From Nitrosococcus halophilus Nc 4 (GTDB taxonomy: Bacteria; Pseudomonadota; Gammaproteobacteria; Nitrosococcales; Nitrosococcaceae), in NCBI RefSeq assembly GCF_000024725.1, contig NC_013960.1, positions 3,892,001 to 3,956,000 of the forward strand: 64,000 bases of DNA. The letters run 5' to 3'. This document shows, piece after piece, positions 18,387 to 29,107 of the stretch. The position numbers and the translations under genes were made by a program. Position 1 is the stretch's first letter; each line of letters opens with the position of its first letter. The notes below the pieces were generated by a model, which ran no database searches, was not told the origin of the DNA, and saw only the letters and a program-made list of their open reading frames with translations.

Positions 18387-19610
18387 TCATAACCAAGACT
18401 GAAAGCGGCGCAACAAAAGTAGCCCTGGAATTGCAATCAAGGCACAGCAAGAAAAAAACGGCACCCACCCAAAGCTCTCGGCGAAAAAACCGGTTGGGGC
18501 CGCAACAATCACACGGGGAATCCCCATTAGGCTAGAAAGCAAAGCATACTGGGTGGCCGTGAATTTCCTATTGGTCAAGCTCGCCATGAATGCCATGTAG
18601 GCAGCCGTCCCCATGCCACCGCTTAAATTCTCAAAGACGATGACGGCAGCAAGGCCTAGCAAGCTATAACCATAAATTCCCAGCACCGCAAAACCAGCAG
18701 TAGAAATTCCTTGGAGCAAACCAAATGCCCATAGTGCCCGGTAGATCCCTAGCCGCAGCATGACACCTCCCCCTATCAAGCCTCCCACAATAGTGGCCCA
18801 AAACCCAAACCCCTTGACAAGTGCGCCGATCTCAGTCTTGGAATAGCCTAAGTCAAGATAGAAGGGAATCGTCATGTGACTAGCCATCGTATCGCCGATC
18901 TTATAAAGCAGGATAAAAAGCAGAATCAAGAAGGCATCAGGGCGACGAAAATACTCCAAAAAAGGCGCTATGACCGCCTCACGGAGTGTCTTAGGCAGAT
19001 TAGCGGAAGTCCCGGGCTCTGGAGCCAACAGGGTTGTGAAGACACCGCTTAACATCACCAGGGCCAGCAACTGATAAACCTGAGGAAAAGGCAGATAATC
19101 GGCAAGAATTAATCCTCCGCCAGAGGCCAGCAGCATCCCCAACCGGTAACCATTGACGTAAAAAGAGGACCCTAAGCCCAACTCATGGTCAGCCAAGCTT
19201 TCCCGGCGATAAGCGTCTATAACGATATCTTGAGTAGCAGAAAAAAAGGTCACCAGCAGAGCAGCACCAGCAACGCTCAAGGGACTGATAGCCGGCTCGG
19301 TGAGCCCAAGTCCAATCAGGGCAAGGATAAGCCCCACCTGCACCCGCAACAGCCACCCCCGACGGCGGCCCATGCGACCCAATGAATAGCGATCCAAAAA
19401 GGGAGCCCATAGAAACTTAAGCGTATAGGGCAACCCCACCAGGGCAAATAAACCAATGGTCCCTAAATCCACCCCTTCCTCTTGCATCCAGGCCTGCAAT
19501 ACCGACCCTGTAAGCAAAAGAGGCAGACCACTGGAAAATCCCATCAGAAAAACCACCAGCATGCGCCCTGAAAAAATAACGCGCAGGTACTCCTGCCTTG
19601 TTTTAATCAA
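18387..19610 (-). CDS. ampG: AmpG-family MFS transporter (muropeptide permease-like)
   Basis: A 407-residue major-facilitator protein with about 12 membrane segments. The opening MLVVFLMGFSSGLPLLLTGS and GLPYTLKFLWAPFLDRY are AmpG hallmarks, as is SATQDIVIDAYRRE in segment 4-5. AmpG imports anhydromuropeptides from the periplasm for cell-wall recycling and, in some species, beta-lactamase control. No beta-lactamase or ampD gene is close by. It is convergent with the yggU operon. Confidence 0.87.
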   Translation of the reverse strand: MIKTRQEYLRVIFSGRMLVVFLMGFSSGLPLLLTGSVLQAWMQEEGVDLGTIGLFALVGLPYTLKFLWAPFLDRYSLGRMGRRRGWLLRVQVGLILALIGLGLTEPAISPLSVAGAALLVTFFSATQDIVIDAYRRESLADHELGLGSSFYVNGYRLGMLLASGGGLILADYLPFPQVYQLLALVMLSGVFTTLLAPEPGTSANLPKTLREAVIAPFLEYFRRPDAFLILLFILLYKIGDTMASHMTIPFYLDLGYSKTEIGALVKGFGFWATIVGGLIGGGVMLRLGIYRALWAFGLLQGISTAGFAVLGIYGYSLLGLAAVIVFENLSGGMGTAAYMAFMASLTNRKFTATQYALLSSLMGIPRVIVAAPTGFFAESFGWVPFFSCCALIAIPGLLLLRRFQSWL

Positions 19611-19733
19611 GTAGAGGCGCCCTTAACGTTTATCATCAACTGGGGGTATCCTCACAAAAAGGCGCTCACAATCTGGGTTTCCTAAGGACATGCTGCCCCG
19701 CTACAATAATGAATTTTTGGTCACGAGGTACCA

Positions 19734-20396
19734 ATGAAGGACTATCAAAATGAGTTTATTGAGTTTGCAATCGAAAAGGGAGTATTACGCTTTGGAGAAT
19801 TTACCCTAAAGTCCGGCCGGGTGAGCCCCTATTTTTTCAATAGCGGGTTGTTCAACAGCGGCGCCAGCTTAGCACGGCTTGGTCGATTCTACGCCCACGC
19901 CATCTCCGATTCAGGGATTGCTTTTGAGGTCTTATTTGGACCCGCTTATAAAGGCATCCCCTTAGTGGCGGCCACGGCCATCGCCTTGATGGAACAACAC
20001 GGGCGAGACGTAGGGTACGCTTTCAACCGCAAAGAGGTCAAGGATCATGGGGAAGGAGGCAATGTGGTGGGAGCTCCCCTTGAAGGCCAGCGGGTTTTGA
20101 TCGTCGATGACGTTATTTCCGCCGGCACTTCAGTGCAAGAATCAGTCACCATTATTCATGCTGCAGGTGCCATCCCTGCTGGCGTGGTGATCTCCCTAGA
20201 CCGCCAGGAACGAGGCCAAGGGAAACAATCTGCGGTCCAAGAGGTGGAAGCTCAACACGGTATCCCAGTAGTGAGTATCACCCGCTTAGACCATTTGATC
20301 TGGCATCTAGAAGGAAAGCCTGCAATGGAGAAACATCTCAATCAAATGCAAGCTTACAAAAAACAATACGGCGTAGAGACGGTTTTTACCCTATAA
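19734..20396 (+). CDS. pyrE: Orotate phosphoribosyltransferase
   Basis: A 220-residue type I phosphoribosyltransferase converting orotate and PRPP to OMP. The N-terminal [16 protein letters not shown], the [10 protein letters not shown] segment, the flexible loop [13 protein letters not shown] and the PRPP loop [16 protein letters not shown] are all intact. Its 3' end overlaps the convergent TauE/SafE gene by 11 bp. Confidence 0.96.
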   Translation: MKDYQNEFIEFAIEKGVLRFGEFTLKSGRVSPYFFNSGLFNSGASLARLGRFYAHAISDSGIAFEVLFGPAYKGIPLVAATAIALMEQHGRDVGYAFNRKEVKDHGEGGNVVGAPLEGQRVLIVDDVISAGTSVQESVTIIHAAGAIPAGVVISLDRQERGQGKQSAVQEVEAQHGIPVVSITRLDHLIWHLEGKPAMEKHLNQMQAYKKQYGVETVFTL

Positions 20397-21141
20397 CCAA
20401 TTTAAAGCCAACCAGTAAAGTGACTATTTCAAAGCTTCGCTTAATCCAACGGTTACCTTTGACAATAGCAAGGTGGGCCCCTAAATACCCACCCAGCAGA
20501 GACCCCAACAGCAAGGCCGGCAACCAGGACCACTGGATACTCCCCAGCCATCCCAGCGTTAGGGCTCCCGTCCCATTCCAGAACAGCCCCACCAATACCA
20601 AAGTGTAAGCCACTGCCCGCTTATAGTCTAAGCCAAACCATCTGACCAGCCAGAGAGTGACGAATAGACCAGTGCCTGAGGTCAAGGAACCGTTCAATAC
20701 GCCGATTAGGAATAAAATGCCGCCACCGACTAAATACCCCTGCCAGTGACGGTTTAGGAGGTGGGAGTTTTGCCCCAGATTCGGTTTGAGCAGGGAATAA
20801 GTACCTAACCCCAGGGTTAGGCAACCGAGAGCAAGCTCCGCTGTACGGTCAGGAATCTTGAGAATCACATTGGCTCCAAAGACTACCCCGGGTAGACCAC
20901 AAGCCAGGATAAAGAGGGCAAAGCGCTGCTCTAAGGTATTTTCTCTCAAGTGTCGGAGAGTCGCGCCGATACCTAAGGCGACGGATGCCACCTTATGGGT
21001 TGCCAAGGCGATACCAAATGGCAAACCCAGGAAAATGAGCGCTGGCAACTGCACTAGCCCTGCCCCTCCCCCACTAAAGGCTGAAAACAAATTGGCGAGC
21101 AGGGAAATCAGAAATAAAGCACTTTGATCAAACCAATGCAT
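20386..21141 (-). CDS. TSUP-family (TauE/SafE) sulfite/sulfur-compound exporter
   Basis: A 251-residue membrane protein with 7-8 hydrophobic segments and two half-repeats. The first has [20 protein letters not shown] and the second has [20 protein letters not shown], both typical of TauE/SafE proteins, which move sulfite, sulfoacetate or related anions. The organism encodes a sulfide:quinone reductase further on, so sulfur-compound export is reasonable, but the substrate is not shown by sequence. Confidence 0.82.
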   Translation of the reverse strand: MHWFDQSALFLISLLANLFSAFSGGGAGLVQLPALIFLGLPFGIALATHKVASVALGIGATLRHLRENTLEQRFALFILACGLPGVVFGANVILKIPDRTAELALGCLTLGLGTYSLLKPNLGQNSHLLNRHWQGYLVGGGILFLIGVLNGSLTSGTGLFVTLWLVRWFGLDYKRAVAYTLVLVGLFWNGTGALTLGWLGSIQWSWLPALLLGSLLGGYLGAHLAIVKGNRWIKRSFEIVTLLVGFKLVIG

Positions 21142-21183
21142 TGTGGCGAACGGTCAAGTTAATGGATTTCATTTAATTGTCCT

Positions 21184-21822
21184 ATGCCCAAAGTAAGCAA
21201 CGTTATCCAGATTCGATTCCTACCAGGCGTTTTGAGCTTGACTGTCCTCTGCCATTTTGGCCCTTCAGTTTATGGGGGAGAGCTTTACCGCTACCTTGAT
21301 GAAAGCGGGACTCAGGTGCTCAGCGGTCATCTCCCCCCAGAAGCAACCCAGGGAGGGTATGAGGTTATCAATGACCAGACGATGGTGGTGATTAAGCGCG
21401 TCCCCCCAGCGAAGACTAAAAAGCAACTTGCTGAGGAAGCACGCCTCGCCAAAATCGAGGCTGAAAAGCAGCGGCGGGCCCAAGAACAAGCAAACTATGA
21501 TCGTATTCTCCTAGCGACCTTTAGCTCCGAAACCGATCTGCTACGAATCCGAGACAGCCAGCTCGAAGCCATCGAAGGGTTAATCAAACTCGCTCAGGGC
21601 AAAATAAGAACGCTGCGACAGGCACTGATTGAATACCAAAACCAAGCTGCTCATTTAGAGCGTAACGGCCAGCCCCTTCCGCAACCATTGCTTAATAATA
21701 TCCAAACCGCCAAAACCCGTTTAATGAATAACCAGCGCTATATTGCCAAGAAACGCCAAGAACAAGACGCTATTCGGCAAAAATTTGCTAAAGATCTTAA
21801 ACGCTTTAGGGAACTTAGGTAG
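21184..21822 (+). CDS. DUF4124 domain protein with coiled coil
   Basis: A 212-residue exported protein: signal peptide to about residue 31 (VYGGE), then a DUF4124-like module (GELYRYLDESGTQVLSGHLPPEA) in which a short beta-strand 'YRYxDxxG' unit is characteristic, then a long charged coiled coil (KKQLAEEARLAKIEAEKQRR onwards) to the C-terminus. It probably sits in the periplasm. The function of the family is unknown. It is convergent with argB. Confidence 0.75.
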   Translation: MPKVSNVIQIRFLPGVLSLTVLCHFGPSVYGGELYRYLDESGTQVLSGHLPPEATQGGYEVINDQTMVVIKRVPPAKTKKQLAEEARLAKIEAEKQRRAQEQANYDRILLATFSSETDLLRIRDSQLEAIEGLIKLAQGKIRTLRQALIEYQNQAAHLERNGQPLPQPLLNNIQTAKTRLMNNQRYIAKKRQEQDAIRQKFAKDLKRFRELR

Positions 21823-21861
21823 TTCACCTCCCCCTAGGAACCCCCAGCCCGGACCAGATGG

Positions 21862-22827
<966 letters not shown>

Positions 22828-25326
22828 TTAAAACGGCAGTGCTAGGCTAGGGTCAACTTCTAGCAGCAAGCGCCTAAAAGTGTCTTTAATGCACTCTAAA
22901 GCCTCGCCATCATTGGCTTCGAAACGTAACACCAGGCAAGGGGTGGTGTTAGAAGGACGGACCAGGCCCCAACCCTCCTCAAAATCCACCCGCAGCCCAT
23001 CAATGGTAGTCACGGCAGCATCTGGGAACTGGGCTTGGTGTAATAATCTTTCCATAAATCGAAAATGTTCCCCCTCGGCCATCTCTACCCGTAACTCCGG
23101 CGTACTGACCGCTTCTGGCAAGGCAGCAAATACTTCCCCCGAAGTCCGGGTATCGGCCGCTAAAATCTCCAATAGCCGAGCCCCGGCATAGAGGGCATCG
23201 TCAAACCCAAACCAGCGTTCCTTGAAAAAGAGATGGCCGCTCATTTCACCCGCCAAAAGGGCACCGGTCTCTCTCATCTTAGCCTTGATAAGGGAGTGCC
23301 CGGTTTTCCACATCAGCGGACTCCCCCCATATTCGGTGATGATCTGATCTAAGTGGCGAGAGCATTTAATGTCGTAAAGGATGGTGGCTCCTGGATGCCG
23401 GGAGAGGACATCCATCGCATAGAGCATGAGCTGGCGATCGGGCCAAATAATGCGGCCCTGGGAATCAATAACCCCTAAACGATCTCCATCCCCATCGAAG
23501 GCTAGCCCTAAATCGGCTCCCTCTTCCTTTACCTTGTTGATGAGATCCTCTAAATTCTCTGATTGGCTAGGATCGGGATGGTGGTGGGGGAATTGGCCAT
23601 CAATCTCGCAATACAATTCGATGACCTCGCTGCCGAGAGCCCGAAAGAGACGGGGGGCCACCTCGCCGGCGGCCCCATTCCCACAATCCACTACAATTTT
23701 CAGGGGGCGAATGAGTTTTACATCACTGGTTACCCGCTCAATGTAATCAGGCACCACATCCACCGCCTGCAAATCTCCTGTACCGCTGGTGTAATCCCCC
23801 GACTCGATTCGGCGCCGCAGCGCCTGAATGGCATCTAGCGCAAGCGTCTCACCACGAAGCATGATTTTCATGCCGTTATAGTTAGGGGGATTATGGCTCC
23901 CTGTTAGCATCACCCCTGAACCCGTACTCAGATATTGAGTCGCGAAATACAATAGGGGAGTCGGCACCACGCCAATATTAACCACCTCTCGGCCGGTTGC
24001 CCGAAGCCCCTCAATGAGACTATGGGACAAATCCGGACCGGAGAGGCGACCATCCCGACCCACGATAATGTTTTGCTGACCCTGAGCGTGGGCCTCACTC
24101 CCAATGGCCCGCCCAATCTCATAAACGGTCTCCGAAGTGAGGGTCTCTCCCACCACGCCGCGAATGTCATAGGCTTTAAAAATAGAGGCGGCGATAGGAC
24201 CGCCCTGCTTAGGAAGCTGTTCTTCCACCTTCATGCCCTCTGTTGCCTCAAAAACCACATCACTGATGGCATTGCCGCTAGAAGCCGCGGCAGGAACTAC
24301 GGCTTCCCCTTCCCCCTGCTCTTCCGAGGTCATACGCTGAATAACGGCAACTGCCCCTTTAAAATCGGCTAAATGGACTTTATAGCGGTCCTGCGGCTGG
24401 CCTCTTTGGAGGTCACGGACCAGATTAACTAGCGTGATAAGATCGCCCCGCAAAAGATGGGCAAATACCCGGTCTCGGGCATAAAAAATAAGGCCTAATA
24501 TTAGCAATCCAGCAGCCACTCCCCCCCAAAACATTAGGTGGGCGCTTTCACTTTCCCCTGGGGCGGATAACCAGTAGGCCAACTGCCAGCGACTTTCCTC
24601 AATAGGGATAAGCCCTTGGGGTGGATGACTCGCTAATTGCCCATTTCCATACCTGGCAAAGACCTGGCGCTGATTGGTGCCCTGGCGCAGCTCCAGATAA
24701 CTGTCCGATAAACCTAACCGGCTTAGAACGTTTGCAAACACGCTGGGATCAAGGGCTAAGAAGAGAATTCCCGCCACCTCCCCATTCGGTGACGGGATGC
24801 GGTGGGCCATGGCCACATATTGCTCCGGGCGGCCTAGCAACTGCACCTCGGCAAGCGTTGCCCTGTCGCTGCTTTCTGCCGTTCGCAACAAGGCTAGCGT
24901 GGAGTAACTCAGTGGCGGCACCGATTGCTCATCGACATCACTTACCCCCGGGGGTAGCAGCCGAACCCGTACCGCCCCAGGGAAAGCATATCTCAATTCC
25001 CGTTCTTTGACCTGCAATAACCGCTTATCTCCCTCCTCGATTAAGCGCAGAAGGACAGGATTACGGGCCATGGAAGCAAGGGTTTGCCCATAAGCACGAA
25101 TCTTCGCATGGACCGCCGCCGCTTGGCGTTGAACCTCCAACTGAATATGTTTACTGAGTTGCTGCTCAGAGGAAAGCAACCATTGTTGATAAAAAAGCAG
25201 CGCCAAACCCGCGAAGACTAACCCTGCGGCCAAAAAAGCGGCCAGAGTATAGTGCCCCAAGGCCTGCCCCTCTTTAGCCTGCTTTTGCCTGTTAAAGAAG
25301 GGAAACTTAACCGCCAAAGATTCCAT
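22828..25326 (-). CDS. algC: Phosphomannomutase/phosphoglucomutase AlgC with N-terminal membrane sensor-like region
   Basis: An 832-residue protein. Residues from about 370 to the end match the 463-residue catalytic AlgC in length and motifs: Ser477 in TGSHNPPNYNG is the phosphoserine, DGDGDR binds the metal, GEMSGH lies in the sugar-binding domain, and RPSNTTP in the phosphate-binding domain. The first 370 residues add two membrane segments (near residues 24-46 and 264-283) around a periplasmic domain of about 215 residues resembling a dCache/PAS-type sensor. It makes mannose-1-P and glucose-1-P for LPS and exopolysaccharide. Long forms like this are known in the Pseudomonas lineage; the N-terminus suggests membrane localisation or sensing (inference). 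Confidence 0.92.
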   Translation of the reverse strand: MESLAVKFPFFNRQKQAKEGQALGHYTLAAFLAAGLVFAGLALLFYQQWLLSSEQQLSKHIQLEVQRQAAAVHAKIRAYGQTLASMARNPVLLRLIEEGDKRLLQVKERELRYAFPGAVRVRLLPPGVSDVDEQSVPPLSYSTLALLRTAESSDRATLAEVQLLGRPEQYVAMAHRIPSPNGEVAGILFLALDPSVFANVLSRLGLSDSYLELRQGTNQRQVFARYGNGQLASHPPQGLIPIEESRWQLAYWLSAPGESESAHLMFWGGVAAGLLILGLIFYARDRVFAHLLRGDLITLVNLVRDLQRGQPQDRYKVHLADFKGAVAVIQRMTSEEQGEGEAVVPAAASSGNAISDVVFEATEGMKVEEQLPKQGGPIAASIFKAYDIRGVVGETLTSETVYEIGRAIGSEAHAQGQQNIIVGRDGRLSGPDLSHSLIEGLRATGREVVNIGVVPTPLLYFATQYLSTGSGVMLTGSHNPPNYNGMKIMLRGETLALDAIQALRRRIESGDYTSGTGDLQAVDVVPDYIERVTSDVKLIRPLKIVVDCGNGAAGEVAPRLFRALGSEVIELYCEIDGQFPHHHPDPSQSENLEDLINKVKEEGADLGLAFDGDGDRLGVIDSQGRIIWPDRQLMLYAMDVLSRHPGATILYDIKCSRHLDQIITEYGGSPLMWKTGHSLIKAKMRETGALLAGEMSGHLFFKERWFGFDDALYAGARLLEILAADTRTSGEVFAALPEAVSTPELRVEMAEGEHFRFMERLLHQAQFPDAAVTTIDGLRVDFEEGWGLVRPSNTTPCLVLRFEANDGEALECIKDTFRRLLLEVDPSLALPF

Positions 25327-25451
25327 CCCTTGTTTTATTAATTTTACTACTTAAATTTAAATTCAATTCTTGCCCCAAGATCCTGTGTTCTTGCTCAACA
25401 GCTCCAAATAGGTCTTGAAAACCCCGGCACGGCATGGGGGAATCCGGGCTA

Positions 25452-25543
25452 ATACCAATTTCATGTAATTTTGCATTCTATAGATTCAGTCTAAACAACC
25501 ACTTGAAGCCTCAATAAATTGCATTCTTTAACTAAATTGGTAT
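25452..25543. repeat. MITE-like element with 10-bp terminal inverted repeats
   Basis: ATACCAATTT at 25452-25461 and its exact complement AAATTGGTAT at 25534-25543 bound a 92-bp AT-rich segment. Inside, TTGCATTCT occurs twice (25472 and 25519 regions). No coding frame is present. It sits in the spacer between algC and dut, so it interrupts an otherwise tight operon. Confidence 0.45.
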
Positions 25544-25553
25544 AACTTGCCGA

Positions 25554-26009
25554 TCAGTGCCGCCCCGTGTGACCAAACCCTCCTTCCCCTCGCTGGCTCG
25601 TGGTAAAGGTTTGCACCTGTTCGAACTCTACTTGCACTACTGGCACAAAAACCATTTGTGCAATGCGCTCTCCTACGGCAAGGGTAAAAGTCTCCGAACC
25701 CCGATTCCAGCAAGAAACGAGGACCTCTCCCTGATAATCACTATCAATTAGGCCCACCAGATTACCCAGGACAATGCCATGTTTGTGCCCCAGCCCGGAG
25801 CGGGGAAGCAGCACCGCGGCAAGCTGGGGATCGGCGATATAAATCGCCAACCCCGTCGGAATCAATTCCGTAGCGCCTGGAGGAATCACCAGGGGACTCT
25901 CCACACAAGCTCGCAGATCCAAACCAGCCGCCCCTACAGTGGCATAATCTGGCAAAGGAAAATCTGTTCCCAGACGCGAGTCCAGAATCTTAAGCTGAAT
26001 CTTTGGCAT
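25554..26009 (-). CDS. dut: Deoxyuridine 5'-triphosphate nucleotidohydrolase
   Basis: A 151-residue trimeric dUTPase (dUTP to dUMP and pyrophosphate). All five motifs are visible: [41 protein letters not shown] and the C-terminal [11 protein letters not shown] arm. ATG 26009 gives the family length; a TTG at 26024 is in frame but extends too far. It overlaps the end of coaBC by 20 bp, showing one transcription unit. Confidence 0.96.
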   Translation of the reverse strand: MPKIQLKILDSRLGTDFPLPDYATVGAAGLDLRACVESPLVIPPGATELIPTGLAIYIADPQLAAVLLPRSGLGHKHGIVLGNLVGLIDSDYQGEVLVSCWNRGSETFTLAVGERIAQMVFVPVVQVEFEQVQTFTTSQRGEGGFGHTGRH

Positions 26010-27201
26010 GATGGTGTTCCGCAATCAATTTTATCAGTCCTCGTGCTAGCTGAATTTTGGGAGCCATGGGCAGCTCTACTTTGCCGCCATGCCATAACAC
26101 GGTTAAGGCATTGTCATCTACTTCAAATCCCCGCCCCTGCTTAATCCAATTGGCGGCGATCATATCAAGACCCTTGCTGTTAAGCTTGTGGCGCCCATTG
26201 ATTTCTAGATGCTCGGTTTCCGCAGCAAACCCAACCATAAAGGGCTTATCGGCCAATTTACCAATCTGTTCAAGGGTGTCGGGAGTTCGCTCTAGCTCCA
26301 GGGTAAGGCCCTGGGAGCCCTTTTTAATTTTCTGGGCTGCCTGCCGAGTGGGCCGATAATCCGCCACCGCAGCACAAGCAACAAAGATATCCATGCCGAC
26401 CACCCGGGTGAGCGTAGCATCGCACATCTGCTGCGCGCTCTCCACCTGAACCCGCTGTACCCCTGGGGGAGGTTCAAGGGTCACCGGACCGCTGATCAGC
26501 GTCACCTCGGCTCCCGCCTCAGCCGCCGCCGCCGCTAGAGCATACCCCATCTTGCCGGAGCTTCGATTGCTCAGGAAACGGACTGGATCCAAGTATTCAC
26601 GGGTCGGTCCGGCCGTCACTAACACAGACCGACCTGCCAGGTAAGGCTCAGTCAGAAGCCTAGCTGCCGCCCCTATCAATTCCAGGGGCTCCAACATCCG
26701 ACCAGGGCCTTGCTCACCGCAGGCTTGATCTCCTCTCGCCGGCCCCCATACCTGTATCCCCCGGCGGCGCAAAATGGCGATGTTTTCTTGAGTCGCTAGC
26801 GCTTGCCACATCTGTTGATTCATGCTGGGGGCCACGGCCAAAGGGGCTGCCGTTGCCAAGCATATGGCGGTGAGCAAATCATTCGCCCGGCCCTGGGCTA
26901 GCCGGGCTAAGCAATCAGCCGAGGCTGGCGCTACTAATAGCAGATCTGCCCAGCGGGCTAAGGCGATATGCCCCATGGCCGCCTCCTGAGCTGGATCCAT
27001 AAGATCCGTATGCACGGGTTTTCCAGTGAGTGCTTGAAAGGTAAGGGGCGTAATAAATCCTTGGGCGGCGGCCGTCATGACCACCTGCACCTCCGCCCCC
27101 TCCTCTCCCAGCCGGCGAACCAAGTCAGCGGCCTTGTAAGCCGCGATACTACCGCTAACAGCGAGTAGGATATGCTTTTCTTTCAAAGGATTAGTAACCA
27201 T
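25990..27201 (-). CDS. coaBC: Bifunctional phosphopantothenoylcysteine decarboxylase/phosphopantothenate-cysteine ligase
   Basis: A 403-residue coenzyme A enzyme. The N-terminal flavoprotein CoaC half has [15 protein letters not shown] and the catalytic-site segments APSMNQQMW and [12 protein letters not shown]. The C-terminal CoaB half (from about residue 185) has [27 protein letters not shown] and [12 protein letters not shown] 27201 matches the family start; an upstream in-frame start at 27249 is unlikely. It is the first gene of the coaBC-dut-algC-argB operon. Confidence 0.96.
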   Translation of the reverse strand: MVTNPLKEKHILLAVSGSIAAYKAADLVRRLGEEGAEVQVVMTAAAQGFITPLTFQALTGKPVHTDLMDPAQEAAMGHIALARWADLLLVAPASADCLARLAQGRANDLLTAICLATAAPLAVAPSMNQQMWQALATQENIAILRRRGIQVWGPARGDQACGEQGPGRMLEPLELIGAAARLLTEPYLAGRSVLVTAGPTREYLDPVRFLSNRSSGKMGYALAAAAAEAGAEVTLISGPVTLEPPPGVQRVQVESAQQMCDATLTRVVGMDIFVACAAVADYRPTRQAAQKIKKGSQGLTLELERTPDTLEQIGKLADKPFMVGFAAETEHLEINGRHKLNSKGLDMIAANWIKQGRGFEVDDNALTVLWHGGKVELPMAPKIQLARGLIKLIAEHHHAKDSA

Positions 27202-27370
27202 TATTTCACTGAATGGAGAATATTTCCAACGTCCGCCCGACCTCAGCATAACCTCAAGGCCACAATTTATACTTGTCTTTACCCACCAATTCCAGGGAAA
27301 AGCAGTCTAAAATGGAATATTTTCCAAAATCCAGCGGCAAGAAAAAGCCGCGTTAAAAAAGACAAAGGGA

Positions 27371-27403
27371 AAAAAGCCCCGGCACCCAAGACCGGGGGTT
27401 TTT
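27371..27403 (+). terminator. Rho-independent terminator between divergent coaBC and djlA
   Basis: CCCCGG (27377-27382) pairs with CCGGGG (27392-27397) over a 9-base loop, preceded by AAAAA and followed by G and TTTTT (27399-27403). As coaBC and djlA diverge, no annotated gene ends here on the plus strand. It may end a short unannotated transcript or act as an attenuator ahead of djlA. Confidence 0.5.
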
Positions 27404-27447
27404 ACAAACGCACCCCCTAAAAAAGGGTACAGGAGAGAGCTAAAACA

Positions 27448-28239
27448 ATGAGTTGGTGGGGTAAAGCATTTGGCGGTGCATTTGGCTTTCTGCTGGGAGG
27501 CCCCTTAGGAGGGCTGCTAGGAGTCGCCCTAGGCCACCAAATTGATACCGGATTGGAAAAAATCGCCTCCCTGGGACTCCGTCCGGAAGAGCGAAAACGG
27601 ATCCAAAACACATTTTTCACCACCACTTTCTCGGTCATGGGACATCTGGCTAAAGCAGACGGTTGGGTCTCACCCAATGAAATCCGGATGGCGGAGTCCA
27701 TCATGGCCCGAATGCAGCTCTCACCGGAGCGGCGCCGAGCCGCCATTGAACTCTTTAATCAAGGCAAACAGTCTAACTTTCCCCTTGATGAGGTGCTGGA
27801 TCAATTCTACCGCGATTGCCATTATCGCCATATCCTGGTGCGAGTATTCCTACAGATTCAGTTGCAAGCCGCCACGGCGGATGGCCCTATCAACACCGCA
27901 AAGCAGCAATTATTATGGCACATCTTTGCTCGCCTCGGGATTTCCCGGCGGGAGTTTGAAGCTCTACTCTCTCTGCTCCAGGGAACCTGGAGGCAAGAAA
28001 CGGCGGGCAGTGGCAGAATTCGGCAGAGCAATCTTAAACAAGCGTATGCTGTCCTGGAAATTAGCGAAAATGCCAGCAATACTGAAGTCAAGCGTGCTTA
28101 TCGTCGCCTTATGAGCCAACATCATCCAGACAAGTTAGTCGCCAAAGGACTCCCCGAAGACATGATGGCGCTCGCCACCGAGAAGGCGAAAGCCATTGGC
28201 GCCGCTTATGATCAGATCCGTAAAGCCCGGGGCTTTTGA
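27448..28239 (+). CDS. djlA: Co-chaperone DjlA (membrane DnaJ-like protein)
   Basis: A 263-residue protein. The N-terminus WGKAFGGAFGFLLGGPLGGLLGVALGH is a glycine-rich membrane segment, followed by a TerB-like helical domain (about residues 55-170) and a C-terminal J domain with the HPD tripeptide at 226-228. DjlA anchors DnaK activity to the inner membrane and affects envelope stress signalling. AGGAGAGAG gives a good ribosome binding site. The alpha/beta hydrolase gene follows 25 bp later. Confidence 0.93.
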   Translation: MSWWGKAFGGAFGFLLGGPLGGLLGVALGHQIDTGLEKIASLGLRPEERKRIQNTFFTTTFSVMGHLAKADGWVSPNEIRMAESIMARMQLSPERRRAAIELFNQGKQSNFPLDEVLDQFYRDCHYRHILVRVFLQIQLQAATADGPINTAKQQLLWHIFARLGISRREFEALLSLLQGTWRQETAGSGRIRQSNLKQAYAVLEISENASNTEVKRAYRRLMSQHHPDKLVAKGLPEDMMALATEKAKAIGAAYDQIRKARGF

Positions 28240-28264
28240 TGGCTACCCTCACTGAGAAAGCTCC

Positions 28265-29107
28265 ATGAACCTCCATACCCTGCTAAAGGGGGTATTATTG
28301 TTTGCCTCCGCCTATGGGATATTGGTGCTCTTAGTCTATTTCTTACAACCTCGCCTGCTGTACTTTCCCCATATTCCTAGCCGAGCCGTGGAGACAACCC
28401 CGACGCAGGTTGGTCTTAATTTTGAAACGGTGACTCTCACCACGGAAGACGGGGTTACCCTTGAAGGTTGGTACTTACCCTCTTCTAAGGAGAGGGGAAC
28501 AGTGCTATTTTTTCATGGCAATGCGGGCAACATCAGCCACCGCCTGGACTCTTTAAGCCTGTTCCATCACCTCGGGCTCTCCAGCTTCATTATTGATTAT
28601 CGAGGTTACGGCCGTAGCCAAGGTCGCCCCACCGAAACCGGCACTTATCTAGATGCTCAAGCCGCCTGGCACTATCTTACCCAACAGCGTCAGATTCCTG
28701 AGGAAGAAATTGTTCTCTTTGGCCGTTCCTTAGGGGGGGCCATCGCAGCCCAACTCACCGATGATACCCAACCAGGTGCCTTAATTGTGGAATCGGCTTT
28801 CACCTCCATTCCAGATTTAGCAGCGGAGCTCTATCCTTTTCTGCCGGCCCGGTGGCTAACCCGCTTTCGATACCCGACCCAGAATTTCCTGCAAAAGGCC
28901 ACTTGCCCGGTGCTCATCATTCACAGCCGTGACGATGAAATCATTCCTTTTACCCACGGGCAAGCCCTCTTTAAAGCTGCCCCTTTCCCTAAGCAGTTTC
29001 TGGTGTTAAATGGCGGTCATAACGATGCTTTTTTAATCGACGATGAAAAATACCTCAGCGGCATCGAGGCCTTTTTGCAAACCTATTTCGATCAAAGTGT
29101 TAATTAA
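28265..29107 (+). CDS. Membrane-anchored alpha/beta hydrolase (BEM46/ABHD13-like)
   Basis: A 280-residue protein with one N-terminal membrane segment (about 7-26) and an alpha/beta hydrolase domain. FFHGNAGNISHR forms the oxyanion region, Ser155 in GRSLGGA is the nucleophile, HSRDDEIIPF holds the acid, and GGHNDAF the histidine. The YFPHIPSRAVETTP N-terminal region is typical of this group. It is probably co-transcribed with djlA. The substrate is unknown (an esterase or peptidase-like activity is possible). Confidence 0.85.
   Translation: MNLHTLLKGVLLFASAYGILVLLVYFLQPRLLYFPHIPSRAVETTPTQVGLNFETVTLTTEDGVTLEGWYLPSSKERGTVLFFHGNAGNISHRLDSLSLFHHLGLSSFIIDYRGYGRSQGRPTETGTYLDAQAAWHYLTQQRQIPEEEIVLFGRSLGGAIAAQLTDDTQPGALIVESAFTSIPDLAAELYPFLPARWLTRFRYPTQNFLQKATCPVLIIHSRDDEIIPFTHGQALFKAAPFPKQFLVLNGGHNDAFLIDDEKYLSGIEAFLQTYFDQSVN

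Noticed and set aside
27172-27420. 82-codon frame ending in KTGGFYKRTP between coaBC and djlA
   Set aside because: It overlaps the start of coaBC, lacks a start context, and its end is made by the terminator sequence.
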